Source: Litorivicinus sp. (GTDB lineage Bacteria; Pseudomonadota; Gammaproteobacteria; Pseudomonadales; Litorivicinaceae). From it: 58,791 bases of DNA. The stretch spans positions 1 to 58,791 of the forward strand of contig QXYM01000028.1 of the NCBI GenBank assembly GCA_009886945.1, given 5' to 3'. Both the position numbers and the translations under genes were made by a program. Below are positions 40,547-54,104 of the stretch, piece after piece (position 1 is the first letter of the stretch; each line of letters opens with the position of its first letter). The notes beneath the pieces were generated by a model that did no database searches, was not told where the DNA came from, and worked only from the letters and a program-made list of their open reading frames with translations.

Positions 40547-41634
40547 TCAAGCGCTGCCAATAACGCATCGGTTTCCTCTGGAGCACCAACGGTGACGCGC
40601 AGAGTGTCTTTCAGTCTTGGATGCGATCCATCCAAGCATTTCACCAAGATCCGATGTTCCTTGAGCGCATCAAATAAGGGGCGTGCCTGATTTTCCCTGC
40701 ACCCCATCACAACAAAATTGGCCTCCGATGGCCAGACCTCGAATCCACGCTCACTCAATCCGAGCGTTAACCGCGATCGTTCTTCTCGGATGCGTTGACT
40801 CTGCTCGTTGAGAATCGATGCATGTTCAAGTGCGTACTGCACCGCAGTTTGCGACAAGATGTTGATGTTGTACGGCAGCCGTGTTTTCTCAAATTCGGAA
40901 ATCCAGTCCGGATGGCCAATCAACATCCCAAATCGACTTCCGGCCAACCCGACTTTCGACAGCGTGCGCATGACAACAACATTCGGGTAAGTCACTGCCC
41001 AGTCGAGATAATCTGCATCGGTAAACGCGGTGTAGGCTTCGTCGATCACAACCAGAGCCTGAGTCGACTCCACGATCTCTGTCAGTCGATCTTTCGAAAA
41101 CAAATTGCCGGTCGGATTATTGGGTTGAGGAATAAAAATCAGCGCTGGGTCAGCTTCAACCAAGCCGTCCATCCAACCCACCAGATCAATATCCAAGGAA
41201 GCATCTAAAGGCAGTGCTCGAAAGGGAACCGAATACTGATTCGCAAGCACTTGAAACATGACAAAACTGGGATCGGGAGCACAGACGCTTCGTCCCGATC
41301 CAATCAAATTCGCAATCAGCAGGGCAATGATTTCGTCAGAGCCGTTGCCAAACAACATTTCGAGCTCATCAGGGATTTTCATAAATGCCCGAAGAGGGCC
41401 CCTGACGCCATTCGCCTGCGGATCTGGATATCGATTAAATGCAGTATGTGCAAGCCGTTCAGCCAAGTCCGCACGCAGGCTTTCAGGCCATTGATAGGGA
41501 TTTTCCATCGCATCAAGCTTGATCATTCCCGTCGCATCCGGGACTTGATAAGCACCGCCCTGACGCACGCGTTCAGGGATCAGCGATTGAATCAAATCGT
41601 CACGCGTCACGACGATACTCGGCAGAGCGTGCAT
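40519..41634 (-). CDS. hisC: Histidinol-phosphate aminotransferase
   Basis: KLDAMENPYQWP, NRYPDPQANGVRGPL, IPQPNNPTGNLF, VVIDEAYTAF, MRTLSKVGLAGSRFG. Confidence 0.96.
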   Translation of the reverse strand: MHALPSIVVTRDDLIQSLIPERVRQGGAYQVPDATGMIKLDAMENPYQWPESLRADLAERLAHTAFNRYPDPQANGVRGPLRAFMKIPDELEMLFGNGSDEIIALLIANLIGSGRSVCAPDPSFVMFQVLANQYSVPFRALPLDASLDIDLVGWMDGLVEADPALIFIPQPNNPTGNLFSKDRLTEIVESTQALVVIDEAYTAFTDADYLDWAVTYPNVVVMRTLSKVGLAGSRFGMLIGHPDWISEFEKTRLPYNINILSQTAVQYALEHASILNEQSQRIREERSRLTLGLSERGFEVWPSEANFVVMGCRENQARPLFDALKEHRILVKCLDGSHPRLKDTLRVTVGAPEETDALLAALDHLAAEFGR

Positions 41635-42896
41635 GCGCGGTTAGGCTTTCTGAGTGCGCAAGCGTCGAAGCCACACCAGCGATTTGCTTGGCACCATCGG
41701 GACTGCAATGGATCACTGATGATCGCTTGATAAAATCATAGACGCCAAGCGGCGACGCAAAGCGCGCAGTGCCGGATGTCGGCAAGACGTGATTTGGACC
41801 GGCGCAATAATCACCCAAAGCTTCAGGGGTATGACGACCCATAAAAATCGCACCCGCATGACGGATCTCAGGCAGCATCGCCTCTGGATCATCAACACAT
41901 AATTCCAAGTGCTCCGGCGCCACCCGGTTAATCACATCAATCGCATCATCGCGATCTTTGGCTTCGATAAACAAGCACCGACGATTAATGGACTGTTCGA
42001 TAATGTCGGCACGCTCGAGTGTCGGGAGCAAACGCGTCATGGAATCAAGAACCTGTTCAGCAAACGCCGGATCGCAGTACACCAAGATCGGTTGCGCATC
42101 CTCATCATGTTCAGCCTGACTAAAGAGATCCATAGCGACCCAATCAGGGTCCATTGGCGGCTCAACATAGACTAAGATTTCCGATGGGCCGGCAATCATA
42201 TCGATACCCACTTTTCCAAAAACCTGGCGTTTCGCGGTGGCAACCCAAGCATTCCCTGGGCCCACAATCTTATCGACCGGCAAGACACTTTCGGTTCCGT
42301 AGGCGAGTGCAGCAATCGCTTGCGCACCACCAATAGTCACCACGCGATCGACTTTCGCAAGATGAGCGGCGGCCAAGACCACAGGATTGATGTCACCGCC
42401 TGGCGCCGGAACGACCATTTGGACCAGAGGAACACCGGCCACCTTCGCAGGTATCGCATTCATCAGCACTGATGACGGATAGGTCGCTTTCCCACCAGGA
42501 ACGTAAAGTCCGACACGACTCATCGGTCTGACTTCCTGACCCAAGACGATTCCATCACCCTGATCAGGCAGTCGCCAACTGGATTCTTTCTGGGCTTCGT
42601 GAAACGCCCAGACGCGATCACGGGCCGTCGTCAACGCGCGCTTTAATTCGTCTGACAACCCGTTAAAGGCCGCCTCTAACGCTTGTGCATCCAACACCAA
42701 ATCAGACGCATGAGCCACTGGGTAATGATCGAGTTCGCGGGTCAATCGAACCAGCGCGTCATCACCGTCGTGACGGATCGCCTGAATAATCTCAGCTACC
42801 CGTGTTTGTCGGCTGAGATCACTCACCGACTCCCAAGCGGTCAGCTCAGTGAGCCGATCCTCGAAATCGGAATCTGCAGTGGTTAACGAAACCGGT

Positions 42897-45075
<2,179 letters not shown>

Positions 45076-45321
45076 TGCAAGTCACGCCGCCGAGTTCGGC
45101 AAGCGTTTTAAATGTGGGGTTCATTCCGGTCACCGTGACTGACCTGTCGATCGTTTTGGCTGACTGCCACCAATACACCATGACCGCTAAATGCGCGCTC
45201 GACGCCTCCGTCCATGCGCTAACATCAATGACCAACTCACCCTGGCGAATGGCATCAAGACCGAGCGCTTTGAGTTCCGCCCAAGGCTTGGAATAGGATT
45301 CAGAATCAACCGAAAACACGA

Positions 45322-45930
45322 CTACTTGGCGCTCACTGATTCAAACGACCAAGAATCAATGGCTCCTGTCACACTGCCCGTCGATTGGACCAGATCTGCA
45401 AACTGATTTCTCAAGGTGAGGCCAAGATTGATGCCTGCGATCACAACATTCTCAACCATCCAGCCCTTACCCTCTTCAAAACCCAATGCAAATTGGATTG
45501 GCAAAGCTTCACGACCCGGGCTTTCAAGCCGTGCCTCAACGACTGCGCGTCCAGGCTTTAAGATGACGCCTTCCTCGGGTAAGACCAGCTGTTCACCTCC
45601 ATAGGCTGCCAACCCGCGAGCGTAAGCATCCACCAAACTGGATTCTAAGCGGTCTGTAAAACGGTCGCGTTCTTCTTGTGTGGCTTGCCGAGCAAATTTA
45701 CCCATCACGCGAAGGGCGACAGTCCGGTCGTTTATCAGTGGCGCAAATTGCTCTGAAATCCGGATCACCAATTCTTCTTCAGTTAACTGTCCGGCCTGAA
45801 ATTTAGAGACATCCTGATAAAACGTATCGCGCGCGATCTTCAATGGTTCAACGGCAGCTTTAGGGTCTTCTTGAGCCCAGGCACCAATTGATAACAGACA
45901 CGCTAAGGCTGTGGCTAACCAGACCTTCAT
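45322..45930 (-). CDS. mlaC: Periplasmic phospholipid-binding protein MlaC
   Basis: Signal peptide; MGKFARQATQEERDRFTDRLESSLVDAYARGLAAYGGEQ. Confidence 0.92.
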   Translation of the reverse strand: MKVWLATALACLLSIGAWAQEDPKAAVEPLKIARDTFYQDVSKFQAGQLTEEELVIRISEQFAPLINDRTVALRVMGKFARQATQEERDRFTDRLESSLVDAYARGLAAYGGEQLVLPEEGVILKPGRAVVEARLESPGREALPIQFALGFEEGKGWMVENVVIAGINLGLTLRNQFADLVQSTGSVTGAIDSWSFESVSAK

Positions 45931-46388
45931 TTTTCGCTACTCATATTTAACAAAAACTTCCCAATCAGTTCCTCAAGAACGATCGCTGACTGCGTATCAT
46001 AAATCATATCGCCGTCAGCTAAATTATTCGGATCACCCCCGGTCGATAATCCGATGTATTTTTCACCCAGAAGACCTGCCGTCAAAATCGATGCTGAGGT
46101 GTCTTCTGAAAACTCAGCAAAATCTTGACTGATCTCCATATCAACGATGGCGGCCGCAGTTGCTTTGTCGTAACGAATGCCGACAACGCGTCCGACCGTG
46201 ACTCCGGCGGCACTCACTTTTGCTCGTGTCGTCAGACCTGCAACGTTATCGAAGCGAGCACTTAATCGGTAGGTTCCATTGTCACCGGTCGACGCCAGAC
46301 CACTGACTTCCAAAGCCAAAAATGCAAGACAGAGCGCACCTAGCAATACAAACGCACCCACACTCAATTCTAAACGCCGCGAATACAC
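45927..46388 (-). CDS. mlaD: MCE-domain protein MlaD
   Basis: LELSVGAFVLLGALCLAFLALEVSG, FDNVAGLTTRAKVSAAGVTVGRVVGI, GLLGEKYIGLSTGGDPNNLADGDMIYDTQSAIVLEELIGKFL. Confidence 0.95.
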   Translation of the reverse strand: MYSRRLELSVGAFVLLGALCLAFLALEVSGLASTGDNGTYRLSARFDNVAGLTTRAKVSAAGVTVGRVVGIRYDKATAAAIVDMEISQDFAEFSEDTSASILTAGLLGEKYIGLSTGGDPNNLADGDMIYDTQSAIVLEELIGKFLLNMSSEK

Positions 46389-47171
46389 TTAAATCTCCCC
46401 AAACATCACTGCGGTCAGGAAAAAGTCCAGACCAAGCACCGCCAGCGATGCGTACACCACTGTTTTTGTTGTCGCCCTCGCAATCCCTTCCGATGTTGGC
46501 ACCAAGTCATACCCTTGGTAAACCGCAATCCAAGTCACCACAATCGCAAAGACCACCGATTTGATCATGCCATTGAACACATCATCAAAGAAATCAACGG
46601 ATGCCTGCATGTTCGCCCAGAAAGAGCCGGAATCGACACCTAACCAACTCACACCAACCAAGGCGCCACCCAAACAACCGACGCTCACGAAAATCAAGGA
46701 CAAAATCGGCAAACTAATCACACCTGCCCAAAACCGTGGCGCAACCACTCGGCGCAAGGGATCAACGCCAATCATTTCCAGACTTGCCAACTGCTCAGTG
46801 GCTTTCATTAAACCAATCTCAGCGGTCAAAGCAGACCCTGCGCGACCAGCAAATAAGAGTGCAGTCACCACAGGACCGAGCTCCCGTGTTAGCGATAGCG
46901 CCACCATTTGACCCAGCGCCTGCTCACTGCCGTAATCAGTCAGAATCGTGTATCCCTGCAGGCCCAAGACCATCCCGATGAATAAGCCGCTGACAATGAT
47001 GATACTGAGTGACAACACCCCGACCGCATAGATTTGGTCAACGGTCAGGCGCCCATACACACCAACATTGGAGCGACCAAAAATCGCCTGCATCAACATT
47101 AAGCTGGCACGACCAAGATCGGATACCTGTGACAAGGTTGATCGACCGACGCCGGCAATCCAATCAATCAT
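46389..47171 (-). CDS. mlaE: Phospholipid ABC transporter permease MlaE
   Basis: [65 protein letters not shown]. Confidence 0.96.
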   Translation of the reverse strand: MIDWIAGVGRSTLSQVSDLGRASLMLMQAIFGRSNVGVYGRLTVDQIYAVGVLSLSIIIVSGLFIGMVLGLQGYTILTDYGSEQALGQMVALSLTRELGPVVTALLFAGRAGSALTAEIGLMKATEQLASLEMIGVDPLRRVVAPRFWAGVISLPILSLIFVSVGCLGGALVGVSWLGVDSGSFWANMQASVDFFDDVFNGMIKSVVFAIVVTWIAVYQGYDLVPTSEGIARATTKTVVYASLAVLGLDFFLTAVMFGEI

Positions 47172-47962
47172 GACAAGGCATCCTCAAGCGCTGGCGCAGG
47201 GAAATGGAAGCGAACGGGGCCGTCTGGGCTTCCGTGCAAGAATTGCTGAACGAGGGGATCGTTAGAGCTTTGCATGACTGCCGGCGACCCCTCAAAAGCA
47301 ACCCGGTTATTTGCAATCATAATGACGTGATCAGCAATCGATAAGGTTTCCTGGAGATCATGAGAGACCACCAGCGAGGTCAACCCAAGGGCCTGATTTA
47401 ATTGTTTCACTAAAGACAACAACACACCTAAACCAATCGGATCCTGTCCGGCAAAGGGCTCGTCATACATGATCATTTCGGGATCTAACGCAATCGCCCG
47501 CGCAAGCGCCACGCGCCGCTGCATCCCTCCGGAAAGCTCAGAGGGCACCAAATCCACAGCCCCGCGCAGACCGACGGCTTCAAGTTTCATCAATACAATC
47601 AAGCGAATTAATTCGTCGTCGAGATCGGTGTGCACCCGCAGTGGAAACGCAACATTCTCGAACACACTGAGTTCAGCAAACAACGCACCTGATTGGAACA
47701 ACATACCCATGCGCTTGCGCAACTGAAATAACTCTGCTCGCTTGAGCGATTGCACCGACACACCATCAACTCGCACATCACCAGATTCGGGTTTGAGCTG
47801 CCCACCAATCAAGCGCAGCAAGGTTGTCTTTCCGGTACCCGATGGACCAACAATGGCTGTGATTTTCCCACGGGGAACAGTCGCATTCAGTCCGTCGTAG
47901 ATCACGCGCCGATCACGACGAAAACCAACGTCTTCAATCTCAACAAAGGCTGATGCAGTCAC
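47168..47962 (-). CDS. mlaF: Phospholipid ABC transporter ATPase MlaF
   Basis: [53 protein letters not shown]. Confidence 0.96.
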   Translation of the reverse strand: MTASAFVEIEDVGFRRDRRVIYDGLNATVPRGKITAIVGPSGTGKTTLLRLIGGQLKPESGDVRVDGVSVQSLKRAELFQLRKRMGMLFQSGALFAELSVFENVAFPLRVHTDLDDELIRLIVLMKLEAVGLRGAVDLVPSELSGGMQRRVALARAIALDPEMIMYDEPFAGQDPIGLGVLLSLVKQLNQALGLTSLVVSHDLQETLSIADHVIMIANNRVAFEGSPAVMQSSNDPLVQQFLHGSPDGPVRFHFPAPALEDALS

Positions 47963-48060
47963 AATCGATTCGGTTCACTTCATTCAATTAATCTGATTGC
48001 GAGTGTAGCAGAGCTTAGCCGCAACATGTTTAATGTCGCCTCAGGTTTGGGAGTCTTTTC

Positions 48061-49002
48061 ATGTTTTGGGCCACTGCTGCCATTATCGTTGGAATTGCAC
48101 TGACTGTTGTCAGTGCCGACAAGTTTGTCGAAGGCGCAGCCAGTCTCGCTTCACGACTAGGAATGAGTCATTTTTTAATTGGATTAACCATCGTCTCTGT
48201 CGGCACTTCAGCACCAGAACTTTTGGTCTCAGCAGTCGCCGCCTATGAGGAAAGCCCAGGCCTGGCTCTCGGAAACGCCCTTGGTTCTAACATCACCAAC
48301 ATTGCACTGGTGCTCGGTGCGACCGCCTGTGTCTTTCCGTTACTGATTCCGAGACCTCTGGTCAGGCGAGAACTTCCTTTACTACTGTTGGTCTGTCTCG
48401 GCGTTTATGCGCTGGCTTATCGCGGCATCTTCGATCTCTGGGCGGGGATCGCCTTAGTGGCTTGCTTACCGATTGTGTTACTCCAACTCATGAAAGATGA
48501 GGCTGCCTCGGGGGAAGAAGCAGACATTCCAGACCTCTCATTGTCCTTATCGGTCATTCTGACCATCGGTGGACTCTTGGTCTTGTTAGCAAGTTCAAAA
48601 GCCTTGGTTTGGGGAGCGACCGAAGTCGCCCGGCATTTCGGGGTCTCTGAACTCATCATTGGACTGACCATTGTGGCCGTCGGGACCTCGCTTCCAGAAC
48701 TCGCAGCTTCAATGGCTTCAGCGTTGAAAAACAAAACCGACATGGCGCTTGGCACAGTGATTGGCTCTAATTTCTTCAATTTCCTCGGAGTCATCGGCAT
48801 TGCAGCGATCATTTCACCGTTCGCCATCGAAGCCGATGTTTACACGCGCGATCTCCCATGGACACTCGGTTTGACGGTCTTTTTGTTACTCATCGCCCGC
48901 TTTGGTGCGCACGGAACCTTGAATCGTTCGTACGGAATCCTTTTGCTTCTCCTGTACGTAAGCTATCTTTGGCACATCTCTGCAACGATCGTGCCGAATT
49001 AA
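48061..49002 (+). CDS. Calcium/sodium antiporter (YrbG/CaCA family)
   Basis: Duplicated alpha-repeats: HFLIGLTIVSVGTSAPELLVSAVAA...GNALGSNITNIALVLG and ELIIGLTIVAVGTSLPELAASMASA...GTVIGSNFFNFLGVIG. Confidence 0.94.
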   Translation: MFWATAAIIVGIALTVVSADKFVEGAASLASRLGMSHFLIGLTIVSVGTSAPELLVSAVAAYEESPGLALGNALGSNITNIALVLGATACVFPLLIPRPLVRRELPLLLLVCLGVYALAYRGIFDLWAGIALVACLPIVLLQLMKDEAASGEEADIPDLSLSLSVILTIGGLLVLLASSKALVWGATEVARHFGVSELIIGLTIVAVGTSLPELAASMASALKNKTDMALGTVIGSNFFNFLGVIGIAAIISPFAIEADVYTRDLPWTLGLTVFLLLIARFGAHGTLNRSYGILLLLLYVSYLWHISATIVPN

Positions 49003-49961
49003 TGAGTTTTATCGAGTCAGCCAAACGCACTATCCAACTTGAATCGAAAGCCATCGCGGAACTGAATCAGCAACTCAGCGAGGATTTCAACCGCGCCTGT
49101 CAATTGTGTCTCGACTGCGAAGGCCGAATTGTGGTCACCGGCATGGGGAAATCCGGTCATATCGGAAGCAAGATCGCAGCAACACTCGCATCAACCGGAA
49201 CACCGGCGTTTTTTATGCATCCAGCAGAGGCATCGCATGGTGATTTAGGGATGCTGACATCAAAAGATGTGGTGCTTGCCCTATCCAACAGCGGTACCTC
49301 CTCAGAAATCGTCTTGTTACTCCCACTGATTCAGCGTCTCGGCACACCACTCATCAGTATGACGGGAGATGCAGATTCAACCCTAGGTCGAGCTGCCGAT
49401 GCGCATCTTTTAGTCTCAGTCGCCGAAGAGGCCTGCCCCCTCAACTTGGCACCAACATCCAGCACAACCGCCGCTCTCGTGATGGGCGATGCCTTAGCGA
49501 TCGCTCTACTGGAAACCAAAGGGTTCTCACACGAGGATTTTGCGTTTAGCCATCCCGGTGGCGCCTTGGGCCGTAAGTTACTCTTGAAAGTTGACGACAT
49601 TATGCATACTGGCGATGCACTCCCTGCGGTGTCTGAAGATGCATCGCTTCCCGAGGCACTACTCGAAATGACCGCCAAACGCCTCGGATTTACAACCGTT
49701 TTAAACCAACATCATGAACTCATTGGAGTCTTTTCCGATGGAGACTTGCGTCGCGCAATCGAAGCCGGCCACGATCTCAGAGATCGTCGAATTCAAGACA
49801 TTATGACTCCAAGGGGAGCGACGATCGAACGAGGTTCTTTGGCTGCGATGGCTGTTCGAGTCATGCAAGAAAAGCGCATCAACGCCCTGGTGGTTGTGCA
49901 TGACGGGCTTCCGGTGGGTGTACTCAATATGCATGACCTCCTGCAGGCGGGTGTCGTATGA
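49002..49961 (+). CDS. kdsD: D-arabinose-5-phosphate isomerase
   Basis: SIS domain VVTGMGKSGHIGSKIAATLASTGTPAFFMHPAEASHGDLGM; two CBS domains. ORF is open upstream to 48858 but the ATG overlaps the antiporter stop. Confidence 0.95.
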   Translation: MSFIESAKRTIQLESKAIAELNQQLSEDFNRACQLCLDCEGRIVVTGMGKSGHIGSKIAATLASTGTPAFFMHPAEASHGDLGMLTSKDVVLALSNSGTSSEIVLLLPLIQRLGTPLISMTGDADSTLGRAADAHLLVSVAEEACPLNLAPTSSTTAALVMGDALAIALLETKGFSHEDFAFSHPGGALGRKLLLKVDDIMHTGDALPAVSEDASLPEALLEMTAKRLGFTTVLNQHHELIGVFSDGDLRRAIEAGHDLRDRRIQDIMTPRGATIERGSLAAMAVRVMQEKRINALVVVHDGLPVGVLNMHDLLQAGVV

Positions 49962-50470
49962 GCGCACAAACCGTCCGACTCATGGCATTTGATGTTGATG
50001 GAATCTTCACCGACGGAACTCTCTATTACGGACTCGACGGCGATTCGCTGAAGGCCTTCAACATTTTAGATGGTCTTGGTTTAAAACTGTTACAGAAGGC
50101 GGGTATCCAAACCGCGATCATCACTGGTCGACAATCACCCATGGTTGACCGGCGATTTTCTGAGCTTGGTGTCGATTTTGTGATCCAGGGCCGCGAAGAC
50201 AAAGGCCAGGCGCTTCAACATTTAGCCGCACAACTCGCCCTTGAGAAAAATGATCTCGGTTATATGGGCGATGACTTCCCCGATTTAACGACACTTGATG
50301 TGACCGGGTTCTTCGCCAGCGTGCCGAACGCACCGGCTCAAGTGCAGGCCGCAGCAGCCTATGTGACTGACCATGCTGGTGGCCAGGGTGCGGTCCGTGA
50401 ACTCTGCGAGTTCTTGTTGGTCGCACAAGGATTTGATCCGTTAGCGCTCTATCAGGAGGATCAGGTGTGA
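49958..50470 (+). CDS. kdsC: 3-deoxy-D-manno-octulosonate-8-phosphate phosphatase
   Basis: FDVDGIFTDGTLYYGLDGDSLKAFNILDGLGLKLL; GYMGDDFPDL. Confidence 0.95.
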   Translation: MSAQTVRLMAFDVDGIFTDGTLYYGLDGDSLKAFNILDGLGLKLLQKAGIQTAIITGRQSPMVDRRFSELGVDFVIQGREDKGQALQHLAAQLALEKNDLGYMGDDFPDLTTLDVTGFFASVPNAPAQVQAAAAYVTDHAGGQGAVRELCEFLLVAQGFDPLALYQEDQV

Positions 50471-51039
50471 ATGGTTGGAGCCGACTGATCTTCATCGCGC
50501 TTGGAGCCCTTGCTTTGGTGTTCGGACTCACCGAACCAACCACTAAAAGCACACTGGATCCCGCCTTAAAAGAAATTGCTGACCTTCGTCCAGATGCCTT
50601 TATGGAAGGGGTCTATCAGCGTCAATTTGACGCGGCCGGGCAACTGGAGACGACGCTCGTCGCGACCAGCTTGTTGGATTTTGGAGACCGCGCCAACGCG
50701 GAATTGGTAGACCCGAAGCTGTGGCTCGAGAGACCACCGGCGACCTGGTATATCGAAGGCGAGCGGGGAGAACTGACCGCCGATCGAAATCAAGTCTTTC
50801 TCTCCCAGAACGTGATTGCCAATCGACTCGAAAACGGGAAGGACCCGTGGCATTTAAGTGGTCAGACGTTAAATTGGGATCAAACCACGGATCTGGTGAC
50901 TTCGAAGACGACGACTCGACTGGTGCAAGGATCTGCAGAAAGCGTTGGCGACGCGCTGGTTATGGATCTCAATACCAATGAATACACCCTTGGAGAAAAA
51001 GTGAGGACGCAATGGCGAAGCGCTACTTCTTCGGATTGA
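50467..51039 (+). CDS. lptC: LPS export protein LptC; GTG start
   Basis: N-terminal TM; YIEGERGELTADRNQVFLSQNVIANR; between kdsC and lptA. Confidence 0.9.
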   Translation: MNGWSRLIFIALGALALVFGLTEPTTKSTLDPALKEIADLRPDAFMEGVYQRQFDAAGQLETTLVATSLLDFGDRANAELVDPKLWLERPPATWYIEGERGELTADRNQVFLSQNVIANRLENGKDPWHLSGQTLNWDQTTDLVTSKTTTRLVQGSAESVGDALVMDLNTNEYTLGEKVRTQWRSATSSD

Positions 51040-51500
51040 TGCTGGCAATCGCACCTGCGGTTTTTGCATTACCTGAAGACCGTGATCAACCGATTGAGAT
51101 CACCGCCGACAGTGCCGTGATTAATGAAAAACAAAGCCAAGCTGAATACACAGGTGCCGTCGTTGTCACTCAAGGAACGCTCAAACTTGAGGGTGATGTG
51201 GTGAACCTCAAAACAAACGAAGATGGTGAAGTGGAGACCTTTGTTGCCAAGGGCCAACCGGCGCGTTTTGAAAATCTCAGACGAAAAACCGATCAAGAGC
51301 CTGTCAAAGGTCGCGCGCGGGTGATCGATTATTCGTACGACACGGATCGAGTGGTCCTGAGCGGGGATGCCATGATTACCTCTGAGGACTCTGAGTTTTC
51401 AGGACCTGAAATCACCTATGACCTCAAGTCGGGAGAAGTCACGGCCGCCGGTAGTCGTTCAAGTCGTGTGAACATGACCATGCAACCGAAGAAAAAATGA
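51012..51500 (+). CDS. lptA: LPS transport periplasmic protein LptA
   Basis: Signal peptide; [40 protein letters not shown]. Confidence 0.94.
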   Translation: MAKRYFFGLMLAIAPAVFALPEDRDQPIEITADSAVINEKQSQAEYTGAVVVTQGTLKLEGDVVNLKTNEDGEVETFVAKGQPARFENLRRKTDQEPVKGRARVIDYSYDTDRVVLSGDAMITSEDSEFSGPEITYDLKSGEVTAAGSRSSRVNMTMQPKKK

Positions 51501-52234
51501 CTCAACTTGTCGCTCGCCATTTGAAAAAATCCTATAAGGGGCGCGAAGTCGTCTCGGATCTGTCGATGGCGGTGAGCCCTGGTGAAATTGTTGGATTGCT
51601 AGGGCCAAACGGTGCTGGGAAAACCACCAGTTTTTATATGATCGTCGGCCTGGTGAGGCAAGATGCAGGTGAGATCAAAATTGGCGAGAAGGACATCACT
51701 CGAACACCGATGCATGGTCGGGCCAAAGCAGGGCTCGGCTATCTCCCTCAAGAAGCCTCTGTTTTTCGAAAATTGACAGTCTCAGACAACCTGATGGCGA
51801 TCCTTGAATTGCGGTCTGATCTCTCAAACAATGATCGGCAACGCGAGCGCGAACGCCTGCTCGATGAATTCCATTTGGGCCATTTATCAGCCACCAAAGG
51901 AATGGCACTCTCTGGCGGAGAGCGAAGACGAGTCGAAATTGCCCGGGCGCTCTGCTCCAACCCGAAATTCATGTTACTCGATGAGCCCTTCGCTGGAGTT
52001 GACCCCATTTCTGTCGCTGACATCCAGAACATCATTCGGCACCTAGCCGACCGGGGGATTGGGGTCTTGATTACCGATCACAATGTCAGAGAAACCCTCG
52101 GCATTTGTCATCGAGGCTATATCGTGAATGCAGGCCGAGTTCTCGCGGAAGGACCACCGGCCAGCCTGCTCGCCAACCAAGATGTGCGCCAAGTCTATCT
52201 TGGAGAACAATTCACCATGACGCTTCCCGAATGA
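51497..52234 (+). CDS. lptB: LPS export ABC transporter ATPase LptB
   Basis: [73 protein letters not shown]. Confidence 0.97.
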   Translation: MTQLVARHLKKSYKGREVVSDLSMAVSPGEIVGLLGPNGAGKTTSFYMIVGLVRQDAGEIKIGEKDITRTPMHGRAKAGLGYLPQEASVFRKLTVSDNLMAILELRSDLSNNDRQRERERLLDEFHLGHLSATKGMALSGGERRRVEIARALCSNPKFMLLDEPFAGVDPISVADIQNIIRHLADRGIGVLITDHNVRETLGICHRGYIVNAGRVLAEGPPASLLANQDVRQVYLGEQFTMTLPE

Positions 52235-53658
52235 AACAGGCACTGCAACTCAAGATCGGGCAAAGCCTGACCATGACTCCGCAATTGCAGCAGGCAATTA
52301 AACTGTTGCAAATGTCGACGCTCGACCTGCAACAAGAAATCACTCGAGCCTTGGAAGAGAATCCATTGCTTGAGCGTGAAGATGAAATTGAGCAGTACGC
52401 TGAGTCCAGTGACTCGGATGTCCGCGAGCAAGAGACACCCATCGAATCGGTCGAGGTCGCCGTCGAGACTGACTGGTCAGATACCAATCATTTTGATCTC
52501 AACCGGCCGATGACGCGCAGTGCCTCAGATGATGAGTACGACAGCTTTGAGAGTCGAACATCGGAAGCGTTAACACTCTCCGATCATTTGTTGTGGCAAC
52601 TGAATCTCATGCCTTTAACCGAACGCGATATGTTGATTGCCCGAGTGTTGGTCGATTCTATCGATGGGGATGGCTTTTTAGATGCAGATCTCGACGAGAT
52701 TACCGAGGCACTCGGGCAAGAACTTGATGATCTTGAGCTGGATGAAGTCGAATGCGTACTGCATCAAATTCAGCGCCTAGATCCCGTAGGGGTTGGGGCT
52801 CGAGGCGTGGCTGAATCGCTGGCGATTCAGTTAGCAGCAATTGGCTTGCTCGGTGGTGATGTCCGGCTACCTCTCAATTTAGTTCAAAACCATCTCGACC
52901 TCCTCACCAAGAAAGATCGCCCAGGTTTGAAACGCGCGATGAAATGCTCTGATGAGGAGCTTGATCTGGCCTTGACCCTGATTCGGTCCCTCGATCCTAA
53001 GCCGGGAAGCCATATTGGCGGGAGTGAACCTGAATATGTCACTCCTGACCTGATCGTTCGGCGCAGTGAGGACGGCTGGATTGTGGAGCTCAATCCAGAC
53101 GCCTTACCGCGCGTCGGAATCAATCACACCTACCAAAATTTCATCAAATCAGGCGATAAAAGCGAAACCAACGACTATTTGAAGAATCAACTGCAGGAAG
53201 CGCGCTGGTTTGTCAAAAGCCTGAAATCTCGCGCAGAGACTCTGCTGAAAGTCGGATCCTGCATTGTCGAGGAGCAGATTGCGTTTTTTGAAAAAGGGCC
53301 GGTCGCCATGAAGCCGATGGTACTCGCCGATATCGCCGAGCGGGTTGAAATGCACGAATCGACAATTTCACGAGTCACTACGCAAAAATACATGCACACG
53401 CCACGTGGCACATTAGAGCTGAAATACTTCTTCTCAAGCCATGTCGGTACCGATGCGGGTGGTGAAGCGTCCTCAACGGCGATTAAAGAGCACTTAAAAG
53501 AATTAATCGGCGACGAAAATGCCAAGAAACCCTTATCGGATAATAAGCTGAGCGAGCTGTTGGCCGAACGGGGGTTTAAAGTCGCCAGACGAACCGTCGC
53601 CAAATACCGTGAGATGCTTGGTATCGGTGGCTCGAGCGAACGTAAACAAGTGTTTTAG
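52231..53658 (+). CDS. rpoN: RNA polymerase sigma-54 factor
   Basis: [37 protein letters not shown] start (ORF open upstream to 52105); RpoN box [11 protein letters not shown]. Confidence 0.97.
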   Translation: MKQALQLKIGQSLTMTPQLQQAIKLLQMSTLDLQQEITRALEENPLLEREDEIEQYAESSDSDVREQETPIESVEVAVETDWSDTNHFDLNRPMTRSASDDEYDSFESRTSEALTLSDHLLWQLNLMPLTERDMLIARVLVDSIDGDGFLDADLDEITEALGQELDDLELDEVECVLHQIQRLDPVGVGARGVAESLAIQLAAIGLLGGDVRLPLNLVQNHLDLLTKKDRPGLKRAMKCSDEELDLALTLIRSLDPKPGSHIGGSEPEYVTPDLIVRRSEDGWIVELNPDALPRVGINHTYQNFIKSGDKSETNDYLKNQLQEARWFVKSLKSRAETLLKVGSCIVEEQIAFFEKGPVAMKPMVLADIAERVEMHESTISRVTTQKYMHTPRGTLELKYFFSSHVGTDAGGEASSTAIKEHLKELIGDENAKKPLSDNKLSELLAERGFKVARRTVAKYREMLGIGGSSERKQVF

Positions 53659-53738
53659 GCTTTTCGTCAGTGACGAAAAAGCGCATAGTGGAAATGAGGT
53701 GATTAGACGCCTCAACGCATCAAAAGAAGGAGAAAGGT

Positions 53739-54038
53739 ATGCAAATCAGCATCAGTGGACATCAACTCGACGTCACAGACGCACTCAAATCCTATGTGAC
53801 AGAAAAACTGGATCGAATTGAGCGTCATGCGGAACATATCACCAAAGTGGAAATTACACTGACTGTTGAAAAGCAGCGTCAAAAAGCCGAAGGTAATGTG
53901 CATGTTGCAGGTGCTGATGTCCATGCGTCTGCTGAGCACGATGACATGTATGCTGCGATTGATGCGATGGCTGATAAACTCGACCGGCAACTCGTCAAAC
54001 ATCGCGAAAAAACCATTAGCCGGATGCACGGACACTAA
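53739..54038 (+). CDS. hpf: Ribosome hibernation promoting factor (short HPF)
   Basis: MQISISGHQLDVTDALKSYVTEKLDRIERHAEHITKVEITLTVEKQRQKAEGNVHV; downstream of rpoN. Confidence 0.95.
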   Translation: MQISISGHQLDVTDALKSYVTEKLDRIERHAEHITKVEITLTVEKQRQKAEGNVHVAGADVHASAEHDDMYAAIDAMADKLDRQLVKHREKTISRMHGH

Positions 54039-54057
54039 AAGCGTCATACAATTGTGC

Positions 54058-54081
54058 AGGGCGACATGAGGTCGCCCTTTT
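54058..54081 (+). terminator. Rho-independent terminator/attenuator between hpf and ptsN
   Basis: GGGCGAC-ATGAG-GTCGCCC followed by TTTT. Confidence 0.75.
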
Positions 54082-54104
54082 CAGCAGCGACAGATATCGG
54101 AATC

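Noticed and set aside
48858-49001. N-terminal extension of the kdsD ORF inside the antiporter gene
   Set aside because: KdsD homology starts at MSFIESAKRT (49002), whose ATG overlaps the antiporter stop; the upstream part is an alternate frame of the antiporter.
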